A DNA stretch of 7,182 bases, taken from positions 305 through 7,486 of the forward strand of contig DBTT01000010.1 of the NCBI GenBank assembly GCA_002307185.1, in the 5' to 3' direction. The notes below the pieces were generated by a model. That model was not told the origin of the DNA. It made no database searches and worked only from the letters and a program-made list of their open reading frames with translations. The translations under genes and the position numbers were made by a program. This document shows positions 1 through 5,803 of this stretch, one piece after another; the stretch's first letter is position 1, and every line of letters begins with the position of its first letter. The DNA comes from Bacteroidales bacterium UBA1309 (GTDB lineage Bacteria; Bacteroidota; Bacteroidia; Bacteroidales; Dysgonomonadaceae).

Positions 1-25
1 TTCCACAAAGATAGCCACTTCTTAT

Positions 26-37
26 GAACATATGTTC
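26..37. repeat. Perfect 12-bp palindrome, possible operator
   Basis: GAACATATGTTC is its own reverse complement. It lies about 180 bp before the chosen kinase start and about 140 bp before the promoter-like element. Its GAAC-N4-GTTC form resembles the SOS-box consensus of Gram-positive LexA, but no LexA gene is visible and that regulator is not expected here, so the resemblance may be chance. It could also be an operator for the unseen gene to the left. Confidence 0.3.
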
Positions 38-87
38 GCCATCAACAAAAATCTTATTGATAGAGAAAAAACCTCCAAAAGTAAGTC

Positions 88-150
88 TCCAAACCTCTGT
101 TCTTTGGATGAGTCCACTTCGGAAGCAAAAATGTCCACTTGGACCTTTTT
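88..150. other. Leader segment with two potential hairpins and short direct repeats
   Basis: TCCAAA at 88-93 can pair with TTTGGA at 103-108 around a 9-base loop. GTCC at 133-136 can pair with GGAC at 141-144 around a 4-base loop; outside a one-base mismatch this stem extends through AAAAA (127-131) and TTTTT (146-150). The second hairpin is followed by T residues on both strands and could act as a weak bidirectional terminator. GTCCACTT occurs at 112-119 and again at 133-140, 21 bp apart, and CTCCAAA at 73-79 and 87-93, 14 bp apart. Bases 1-217 hold no gene I can support, although long stop-free readings exist on both strands. The segment could be the end of an upstream transcription unit, a regulatory leader, or part of a dispersed repeat. 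Confidence 0.35.
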
Positions 151-175
151 AAAAAAAATGTATGTCGCTATTTTA

Positions 176-183
176 TACATTTG
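176..183 (+). promoter_or_regulatory. Candidate Bacteroidota -7 promoter element
   Basis: TACATTTG matches the Bacteroidota -7 consensus TAnnTTTG exactly. It would start transcription roughly 25-30 bases before the ATG at 218, the usual distance for a first gene. No clear TTTG -33 element lies at the expected 19-21 bp spacing, so only half of the promoter is recognisable. Its position supports the kinase starting at 218 rather than at the upstream in-frame ATGs at 32 and 158. Confidence 0.4.
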
Positions 184-217
184 TACACAACAAAAAGCTT
201 CAATATTTGCTACAAAT

Positions 218-1228
218 ATGAAAAAGAGCAATATCCTACTGGGACTCATTCTATCCATTGCTATGACAGTCATTGCAACCATTCCACGATTTGGATGGGA
301 AAGGAACAGTATGGCCGGAGCTGCGTTGTACTCCTTCATTTTCTCCATGGTTGTATGGTTTGCCCACTTGTACCTCATCAATAACCGATGGCTCTCCCGA
401 AAAATTAATCAACCGTTTTGGCAAGGCTTCATCAGCATTGTTCTGGTGGCTTTTCTCTCCTATTTTTTATGCGATAGAATCCTATCGGGACTCATCACAA
501 ATTTATATCACATCGATGGTTTCCAGAAAGCAAACAATTACCCAGGCCTGCTTTTTGCACGAAACATCTTCCGCAGCATTATCTATTATTCCATTTTATT
601 TACTCAAAAAACAATGGAAGAGAAAAAAAACAATGAGATGGAGATTCAACGGCTGAAACAATTGCAACTGGAAGCAAAACTAACATCGCTAAAAGAACAA
701 CTCAGTCCTCATTTTCTGTTCAATACACTCAATACCCTTTCCACCTTAACCAAAGAAAAAGAAGCACAAAATTATATTGCTGAACTATCCAAGATCTACC
801 GTTATGTGCTACAATTCAAAAACAAAGAAGTCGTGGAATTAAAGCAAGAACTATCCTTTGTTGAATCGTATTGGTATATCTTACAAATGAGATTTGGAGA
901 GGCCATACATCTCAAGATAGATGTTCAGGATGAATGGGAACAAGCAATCATGCCTCCGCTATCCCTCCAACTTCTAATTGAAAACACGGTTAAACACAAC
1001 ATTGCCAGCTTGCAAAAGCCTTTGTTTGTTCACATTTATGGTAGCAGCTCCTTCCTAATCGTGGAGAACAACCATCAACCTCGAAAATCCGAATTACCCT
1101 CTACAGGCGAAGGACTTAGTAACATTGCTCAGCAATACCAGATTCTTTTCAACCAAACCATTGATATAAAAAAAGACGTTAATAACTTCAGCGTCAGTTT
1201 ACCCATCATTAAAACATCTAATCATTAA
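218..1228 (+). CDS. LytS-type membrane sensor histidine kinase
   Basis: This 336-residue inner-membrane kinase should autophosphorylate and pass phosphate to the LytTR regulator two genes downstream. Four hydrophobic segments (about 5-22, 35-55, 69-90 and 110-128) are followed by a coiled-coil-like stretch (132-160) and the His_kinase domain. The motif SPHFLFNTLNTL contains the probable phosphoacceptor His165; the N-box LLIENTVKHN spans 252-261 (Asn256) and the G-box around TGEGLSNI spans 296-303. There is no large extracytoplasmic sensor domain, so a signal would come through the helices or a partner protein. The frame is open back to an ATG at 32, but I chose ATG 218: it gives a Met-Lys-Lys start just before the first helix, and the extra 62 residues look like non-coding leader that includes the promoter-like site. 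It is the first gene of a four-gene operon. The ligand is unknown. Confidence 0.9.
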   Translation: MKKSNILLGLILSIAMTVIATIPRFGWERNSMAGAALYSFIFSMVVWFAHLYLINNRWLSRKINQPFWQGFISIVLVAFLSYFLCDRILSGLITNLYHIDGFQKANNYPGLLFARNIFRSIIYYSILFTQKTMEEKKNNEMEIQRLKQLQLEAKLTSLKEQLSPHFLFNTLNTLSTLTKEKEAQNYIAELSKIYRYVLQFKNKEVVELKQELSFVESYWYILQMRFGEAIHLKIDVQDEWEQAIMPPLSLQLLIENTVKHNIASLQKPLFVHIYGSSSFLIVENNHQPRKSELPSTGEGLSNIAQQYQILFNQTIDIKKDVNNFSVSLPIIKTSNH

Positions 1229-1239
1229 AATAAGAAAAA

Positions 1240-1629
1240 ATGAAAACAACATGGAATCACATCGTTTCAACCACTCTATTCTTTGTGGTATGCGCCTTAT
1301 CTATTCCTGCCAATGCACAACTGGAGACCAAAAAGATAGAAAACCGAGCCCAACATCTAACCGAACAAATGCGCAACAAGCTGTCACTTAGTGATGCTCA
1401 ATTAAAGTCAGTCTATGCCATCAATCTAAAATATGCTCAGGAAAATGAAAAAATAAGGGCAAGCAATGATGGGCAGTTCGCCAAATTAATAAAATTTAAA
1501 TCAACGCAAGACGACAAATCGAAAGAGTTAAAACCCGTTTTGACCAAGAAGCAATATAAAGATTACGAAATTTGGATGGAAGAGATTAAGTCTCAAATGA
1601 AAGAAAAATATAAAAATCGCCTGCAATAA
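1240..1629 (+). CDS. Small exported Spy/CpxP-like helical protein
   Basis: The 129-residue product has a clear signal peptide: a hydrophobic core at about 9-23 and a likely cleavage after Ala26 (ANA before QLE). The mature part of about 103 residues is charged, lysine-rich and predicted almost wholly helical. Two segments resemble the LTxxQ repeats of the Spy/CpxP periplasmic chaperones: LSLSDAQ (48-54), followed by a hydrophobic helix, and LTKKQYKDYEIW (101-112). This is a divergent match read by eye, so family membership is probable rather than certain. The gene starts 11 bp after the kinase stop and ends 12 bp before the response-regulator ATG, so all are probably co-transcribed. By analogy with CpxP, which restrains the kinase CpxA and senses misfolded envelope proteins, it could modulate the neighbouring kinase; that is inference. 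A structural or scavenging chaperone role for the secreted hydrolase is an alternative. Confidence 0.75.
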   Translation: MKTTWNHIVSTTLFFVVCALSIPANAQLETKKIENRAQHLTEQMRNKLSLSDAQLKSVYAINLKYAQENEKIRASNDGQFAKLIKFKSTQDDKSKELKPVLTKKQYKDYEIWMEEIKSQMKEKYKNRLQ

Positions 1630-1641
1630 AATAGTTTGAAG

Positions 1642-2406
1642 ATGAATGTCTTGATTATTGAAGATGAACCAAGAGCTGCACAAAAAATAAGCGATTTTCT
1701 GGCAGAGATAGATCAAACCATTCGCGTAGTTGAACGGCTCGACTCTGTGGAGCAAACTATAAAATGGTTTGGGACACACGATGCTCCAAACCTGATCTTC
1801 TCAGACATACAGCTCACAGATGGATTGTGCTTTGATATTTTCCGTGAAATAGAGGTGAAAAGCCCCATTGTTTTTTGTACTGCCTACGACGAGTATTTAA
1901 TCAATGCTTTTGACACGAATGCGGTAAGCTATCTTCTAAAGCCGGTCACAAAGGAATTGCTGGAGAAATCACTGGAAAAATTCCGAACACTGCAACAAGT
2001 CTTTAACGACGAGCAGAATCGCCATATAATGGATAAAATACTAACGCATATTTCCGATGCTCAACAATACAAATCTTCTATAATTGTGAATCAAGGCGAG
2101 AAAATCATCCCAATCAAAACCGACAAAATTGCTTTCATTCAACTCGGATCGCACGGTGTTTGCATCACAACTCATTCTCATGAAACATTCCTATATTACT
2201 CTTCCATGGACAATTTGGAAAAACAGTTAAACCCGGTACAATTTTTTAGAGCAAACCGGCAGTTTTTGATCAATCGAAACGCAATAGCCAACATTGAACG
2301 TTTTTTCAATCGCAAGCTAGTGGTCAAACTTCAAATACCGACTTCAGAAAAGATCTTAGTCAGTAAACTAAAAGCCTCGGATTTCATAAAATGGTTAGAA
2401 CAATAA
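1642..2406 (+). CDS. LytTR-family response regulator
   Basis: This 254-residue cytoplasmic transcription factor is the evident partner of the LytS-type kinase. The N-terminal receiver domain (about 1-118) shows the acidic pocket at Glu7-Asp8, the phosphoacceptor Asp55 in LIFSDIQL, Thr80 in FCTAYDEY, and Lys100-Pro101 in LLKPV. A linker of about 25 residues leads to a C-terminal LytTR DNA-binding domain (about 145-252), whose typical signature FFRANRQFLIN lies at 201-211, followed by a beta-rich end. A TTG codon two codons upstream (1636) is in frame, but the ATG at 1642 starts directly with the first receiver strand (MNVLIIEDE) and is preferred. It lies 12 bp after the small exported protein and 1 bp before the hydrolase, so the hydrolase may be translationally coupled to it. 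LytTR proteins usually bind paired direct repeats; targets are unknown, with autoregulation at the leader region possible. Confidence 0.92.
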   Translation: MNVLIIEDEPRAAQKISDFLAEIDQTIRVVERLDSVEQTIKWFGTHDAPNLIFSDIQLTDGLCFDIFREIEVKSPIVFCTAYDEYLINAFDTNAVSYLLKPVTKELLEKSLEKFRTLQQVFNDEQNRHIMDKILTHISDAQQYKSSIIVNQGEKIIPIKTDKIAFIQLGSHGVCITTHSHETFLYYSSMDNLEKQLNPVQFFRANRQFLINRNAIANIERFFNRKLVVKLQIPTSEKILVSKLKASDFIKWLEQ

Positions 2407-2407
2407 A

Positions 2408-3670
2408 ATGAACCTCAAGCGCATCCTTTTTCTTTTTTCAGTGTTGGCACAAAGCTTGTCAGCACAGTACAACGATCCAAACTTTGCCAAACCTCAGACA
2501 GGATACGGCTCAGACGGATCGCATTCGGTTGAGACCCTCTCTTTCCCGAATCCCAATTTTCCTGAAAAAGATATCGAAATTTACCACCCATCCGATGTTA
2601 CAACCAGCGTGCCAACCATCTTTTACAGTCATGCTTACGGTGGAAACCTCTCGCAAAACATCAGCGGATTACTGACTTTCGTGGCAAAGAAAGGCTATGC
2701 AATAGTTTTCGTGCCTTATCAAACAACAGGAGTCTCGGTGCTGGAGCGTTACGATAATTTACTAAAGGGCTTCCAAAAAGCAGCACGAGAATATCCTTCC
2801 ATCATCGACACTACTCGCGTAGGCTTTTTGGGGCATTCTTTCGGAGGGGGGGCTAGTTTTGGAAACGCCTATACCTGTTTTCAAGATCTTCATTGGGGAC
2901 AAAACGGACGGTTCATTTATGCACTAGCCCAATGGTATTCATACAATATAGAACAAGCAGCTTTGGATAATTTTCCAGAAAAGACACAACTGCTAACCGA
3001 GATCTTCGAAGATGATACAATAAACGATCACCGAATGGCCATAGATATTTTCAACAACATTTCCATTCCGGTGTCAGAAAAAGATTTTCTGATTGTCAAA
3101 TCAGATACAATCAACGGACGTGTCTATGCCGCAGATCATGTTCTGCCCAATACTGCCAATGCATTCGACGCACTCGATTACTATGCTTATTATCGATTTC
3201 TGGATGCTTTGTGTGACTATTCTTTTAATGGCAATCTATCCGGAAAAGAAGTAGCATTAGGCAACGGCAGTGCGGCACAAATAACGATGCCAGCCGGATT
3301 AAAGAATATAGAACAAACGGATGAGCCTTATGTCGTCTATCCTGAAGAAAAATACCTGTTTCCTTGCAGTGACATTCTAAACCCAAGAAAAGACCAATGC
3401 CCAGTTATTACCAGTATTAACGAATTATGGCTGGACGAAGAAAGCATGAAGGTAACAGTAAATCAAAGACAAACAAACCCAACCCTTTGTATCGCTCTTC
3501 CTGAGACGTTGGCAGGAAAAGACCTTTATCTTTTTAATTCCATCGGACAAAAGGTACTTTCGATACAGCAGCCTGTTCAAAAGCAATTGACAATCAGCCT
3601 TCCTTCTTTGCAGAGCGGTATTTACCTGGTTTTATATGGAAAATACCAAACTAAATTCCTGTTAAAATGA
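2408..3670 (+). CDS. Secreted alpha/beta hydrolase with T9SS C-terminal sorting domain
   Basis: This is a 420-residue exported enzyme. A signal peptide (1-19, cleavage probably after SLSA) precedes an alpha/beta-hydrolase domain (about 40-270) of the dienelactone hydrolase/chlorophyllase/PAF-acetylhydrolase type. The oxyanion-hole strand reads FYSHAYGGN (72-80) and the nucleophile elbow GHSFGGG places the catalytic serine at Ser144. Acidic residues in EIFEDDTINDH (around Asp203) and His243 in AADHVLPN are candidates for the rest of the triad. After a linker of about 70 residues, the last 50 residues look like a type A T9SS sorting domain: LYLFNSIGQKVLS, a strand-rich middle, LQSGIYLVLY, and a basic KFLLK end. 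The protein would thus cross the outer membrane and be anchored or released. The substrate is unknown; an ester or polysaccharide-linked ester is plausible. It begins 1 bp after the response-regulator stop, suggesting tight co-expression. Its 3' end faces the methyltransferase gene 14 bp away. Confidence 0.85.
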   Translation: MNLKRILFLFSVLAQSLSAQYNDPNFAKPQTGYGSDGSHSVETLSFPNPNFPEKDIEIYHPSDVTTSVPTIFYSHAYGGNLSQNISGLLTFVAKKGYAIVFVPYQTTGVSVLERYDNLLKGFQKAAREYPSIIDTTRVGFLGHSFGGGASFGNAYTCFQDLHWGQNGRFIYALAQWYSYNIEQAALDNFPEKTQLLTEIFEDDTINDHRMAIDIFNNISIPVSEKDFLIVKSDTINGRVYAADHVLPNTANAFDALDYYAYYRFLDALCDYSFNGNLSGKEVALGNGSAAQITMPAGLKNIEQTDEPYVVYPEEKYLFPCSDILNPRKDQCPVITSINELWLDEESMKVTVNQRQTNPTLCIALPETLAGKDLYLFNSIGQKVLSIQQPVQKQLTISLPSLQSGIYLVLYGKYQTKFLLK

Positions 3671-3684
3671 AAAATGCGACTGGT

Positions 3685-4296
3685 TTATTTGGATGCAATC
3701 ATCAAAAAAATCGGAAAATCTTTCAAGCCTTTTTCAGTCATTTTACGATAAATAAAACAAGACTCCGTACTTACATCCTTAAAACCAGCCCGCTCTAATT
3801 TCTCCGTCAATTCTATTACATCAAAACCGAAGTGCCCATCAAAAGAATCACCGTGAAAAGAGCCGTCCTCTGGATATAGGTCCGCAATAGCCACGTAACC
3901 TCCTGGTCGCAAAACAGTATAAAAACGCGAAAAGATACCGTCAATATCGGAAATATGATGAAGCACCATTTGAGTAAAAAGACAGTCGAACGTTTCGGTT
4001 TCGTAAACATTTTTAACCAGATCAAAAAGTACGGGCTTTAAGTTTGCAAAACCTTGCTCTTTCACTTTGTCCTGCATCACCGAAACCATTCCCAAAGCAC
4101 TATCCATCATCGTTATACTTCTAAAACGGTTGGCTAGCATGAAACTCAGAATGCCAGTACCAGCGCCAAAATCCAACGCAATCATTTCTGGCTTAACCGG
4201 AATTCGTTTTATCAAGTTTTCAGCAATCGCTGCAGATCGTTCAGCATGCATTGGATTGTTATCCCAAGTCTGGGCCCGTTGATTAAAATTATTCAT
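3685..4296 (-). CDS. Class I SAM-dependent methyltransferase
   Basis: This 203-residue cytoplasmic protein has a Rossmann-fold methyltransferase core. Motif I is LDFGAGTGIL (41-50), the acidic residue ending strand beta-2 is Asp65 in MMDSALGM, and FDCLFTQMVLHHI (103-115) and VLRPGGYVAIADLY (128-141) give the strand 4 and strand 5 motifs. The region HGDSFDGHFGFDV (148-160) probably belongs to the substrate side. The acceptor cannot be told from sequence; the layout resembles small-molecule methyltransferases of the UbiE/Methyltransf_11 type. The start overlaps the stop of the preceding cysteine-rich gene by 8 bp (ATGAATAA). An AAGGAG sequence ends only 2 bases before this ATG, closer than usual, but MNNFNQRAQTWD is a typical start for this family, so I keep it. 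It is the last gene of the minus-strand block, and no terminator is visible in the 14-bp convergent gap. Confidence 0.88.
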   Translation of the reverse strand: MNNFNQRAQTWDNNPMHAERSAAIAENLIKRIPVKPEMIALDFGAGTGILSFMLANRFRSITMMDSALGMVSVMQDKVKEQGFANLKPVLFDLVKNVYETETFDCLFTQMVLHHISDIDGIFSRFYTVLRPGGYVAIADLYPEDGSFHGDSFDGHFGFDVIELTEKLERAGFKDVSTESCFIYRKMTEKGLKDFPIFLMIASK

Positions 4297-4759
4297 TGCT
4301 CCTTTTTATTTCTTTACCAAGTATTTCAGCAGCGACTGCCACACATAAAGCACAAGGACGTTTAGCATAATATTCAGCATTACGGTCAGAAGGCGTTACT
4401 TCCTGAGGCTCACGACGAAGTTGAAGTAAATCGGCGCAGATGTAGCTCCCCAACCGATCTTTAAACTGTGCCGCCGTACGTTGCACTGCGGCATAATTCT
4501 CCGTTTTGGCTTTTTTATCATTCGGATCAGAAGCCGGATACTGCATACCCAGCATCATAAACATCCCGGAAACAGCACCACAAACTTCGCGCAAACGCCC
4601 CATACCTCCACCAAAAGGTACAGATAATTTTTTTATAGATTCCAAATCGACCTGAAAAACATCCGTATAAGCCATTGCTACGGATTGAGCACAGTTATAA
4701 CCTTCTTTAAAATAATCAACCGCTTGAGCGGTACGAGTAGAGATTTCTTGTTCAGTCAT
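4289..4759 (-). CDS. C_GCAxxG_C_C family putative redox-active protein
   Basis: This 156-residue cytoplasmic protein belongs to the small cysteine-rich C_GCAxxG_C_C family, considered redox-active because of its conserved cysteines. Visible hallmarks are FKEGYNCAQSV (17-27, Cys23), the glycine-rich PFGGGMGRLREVCGAVSGM (48-66, Cys60 in CGAVSG), Cys108 in GSYICADLL, and Cys136/Cys139 in RPCALCVAVAAE near the C-terminus. The frame stays open upstream to 4816, but those codons lie inside the kinase gene, and the family-like N-terminus begins at MTEQEISTRT (4759). That ATG overlaps the kinase stop by 8 bp (ATGACTGA), and the end overlaps the methyltransferase start by another 8 bp. The cysteines could bind a metal or cluster or form disulfides; no biochemical role is established that I know of. 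Its tight link to a methyltransferase suggests a shared substrate, but this is inference. Confidence 0.88.
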   Translation of the reverse strand: MTEQEISTRTAQAVDYFKEGYNCAQSVAMAYTDVFQVDLESIKKLSVPFGGGMGRLREVCGAVSGMFMMLGMQYPASDPNDKKAKTENYAAVQRTAAQFKDRLGSYICADLLQLRREPQEVTPSDRNAEYYAKRPCALCVAVAAEILGKEIKRSNE

Positions 4760-5735
4760 ATTTTTCCAATTCCTTATGAACCAATGCACTGGCCCCAATA
4801 ATGGCCGCATCGCCAAATTTCAACTGTGAAGGCAAAATTTTCACTTTATTTTTGTAAACTGGAAGCAGATGCTTTTCCATACTTTCGCGCGCAGGCTTAA
4901 AAAGATATTCACCAGCAGCCGTGGGGCCACCAAACAGAAAAATAGCCTCCGGACTCGTATGAGCTACCGTGTCAGCCATAGCCTGTCCCAACCATTTACC
5001 GGTCTGTTCAAAGACTTCCAGTGCTACAGCATCACCTTTTTCTGCTGCATCAAAAATCATTTTAGAACTTAGTTCATTAAACGATTTATCAGCCAAGACA
5101 CTCTGCGTAGCATTATCGCGTGCCAAAAGTTCAAAAGCCGTACGTTTCATGCCTGTAGCCGAACAATATGTTTCCACATGACCTCTCCCGCCACAACCAC
5201 ATAAACGACCTCCAGGGATCAATGTCGTATGGCCACATTCTCCAGCAAATCCGTCGTGGCCATAAAGCAAATTTCCATCCACAACAATACCGCTTCCCAC
5301 GCCGGTACCGAGAGTGTATATAACGAAATGTTTCATCCCTTTAGCTCCTCCGTAGATCATTTCACCCAAAGCTGCTGCATTTGCATCATTCGTAAGAGCT
5401 ATCGCCTTGTATTCCGGAAATTTTTCACTCAACAATTGTGCAAAAGGAACAATACCCTTGAAGGAAAGATTAGGCGCATATTCAATGGTTCCATTATAAT
5501 AATTACCATTGGGAGCACCAACACCTATGCCTAACACCTCCACTTCTGGGTTCATTAGTGTAACCGAGTTTCTCAACTCCTTTATGGCATCAGCCAATTC
5601 GGTTATATATTTATTAATATCACCATGAGAAGGGGTGACAATGTTATCTTTCACCAACACATTTCCTTCTGCATCAACCACTCCAATGGCGGTATTGGTC
5701 CCGCCAATGTCTACTCCAATCGCTACTTTTTTCAT
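4752..5735 (-). CDS. ROK-family sugar kinase, glucokinase-like
   Basis: The 327-residue product should phosphorylate a hexose, probably glucose or a related amino sugar, with ATP in the cytoplasm. The N-terminal phosphate-binding motif is VDIGGTNTAIGVVD (8-21). GIGVGAPN (69-76) and LTNDANAAALGE (114-125) follow, with Asp117 as the predicted catalytic base. TLGTGVGSGIVVDG (141-154) and FAGECGHTTLIPGGR (163-177) give the substrate and ROK signature, with Glu166 and His169. The second ATP-binding segment is FLFGGPTAAGEY (267-278). The structural zinc site has His169, Cys179 and Cys181, but the usual third cysteine is His186 (CGCGGRGH). Length is normal for the family. The gene lies 68 bp after nrdD and overlaps the next gene by 8 bp. 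I see no strong promoter in the 68-bp gap, so read-through from nrdD or an atypical promoter is possible. Substrate choice within ROK cannot be made from sequence alone; N-acetylmannosamine or fructose kinase activity is an alternative. Confidence 0.88.
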   Translation of the reverse strand: MKKVAIGVDIGGTNTAIGVVDAEGNVLVKDNIVTPSHGDINKYITELADAIKELRNSVTLMNPEVEVLGIGVGAPNGNYYNGTIEYAPNLSFKGIVPFAQLLSEKFPEYKAIALTNDANAAALGEMIYGGAKGMKHFVIYTLGTGVGSGIVVDGNLLYGHDGFAGECGHTTLIPGGRLCGCGGRGHVETYCSATGMKRTAFELLARDNATQSVLADKSFNELSSKMIFDAAEKGDAVALEVFEQTGKWLGQAMADTVAHTSPEAIFLFGGPTAAGEYLFKPARESMEKHLLPVYKNKVKILPSQLKFGDAAIIGASALVHKELEKYD

Positions 5736-5803
5736 AAAATCAGATTCTTAAAGGTATAAAAGCAGCGCAAGTTATTAATTTTTATCAAAAAAAACGATAG
5801 AGT
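5736..5803 (-). other. Intergenic gap between nrdD and the sugar kinase
   Basis: This AT-rich gap of 68 bp contains a run of eight A on the plus strand and no convincing hairpin terminator. On the minus strand, TACCTTTA about 20 bases before the kinase ATG matches seven of eight positions of the Bacteroidota -7 element, but no -33 TTTG sits at the right distance. I see no small gene here. The nrdG activase gene that commonly follows nrdD is not here. Confidence 0.3.

Noticed and set aside
32..217. N-terminal extension of the histidine kinase from the ATG at 32 (or 158)
   Set aside because: The extra residues are low-complexity and polar, do not resemble the kinase family, and overlap hairpins and the promoter-like element. 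The ATG at 218 begins directly before the first membrane helix.
22..381. Minus-strand reading frame of 119 codons over the leader and kinase start
   Set aside because: More than half of it is antisense to the kinase membrane region, and I recognise no domain. The part over bases 22-150 is open in other frames too, so openness alone is weak evidence.
1636..1641. TTG start for the response regulator
   Set aside because: The ATG two codons later fits the receiver-domain start exactly, and nothing favours the rarer TTG codon.
3664..3715. Terminator at the convergent gene ends
   Set aside because: A small GATG-CAAT-CATC inverted repeat exists just inside the methyltransferase end, but the stem has only four pairs and no T run follows it in either useful direction.
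4760..4816. Longer N-terminus for the C_GCAxxG_C_C protein
   Set aside because: These 19 codons lie wholly inside the sugar kinase gene, and the family-like sequence begins at the ATG ending at 4757.
4869..5534. Plus-strand open frames opposite the sugar kinase
   Set aside because: They are antisense to a gene with complete ROK motifs and contain no recognisable domain.
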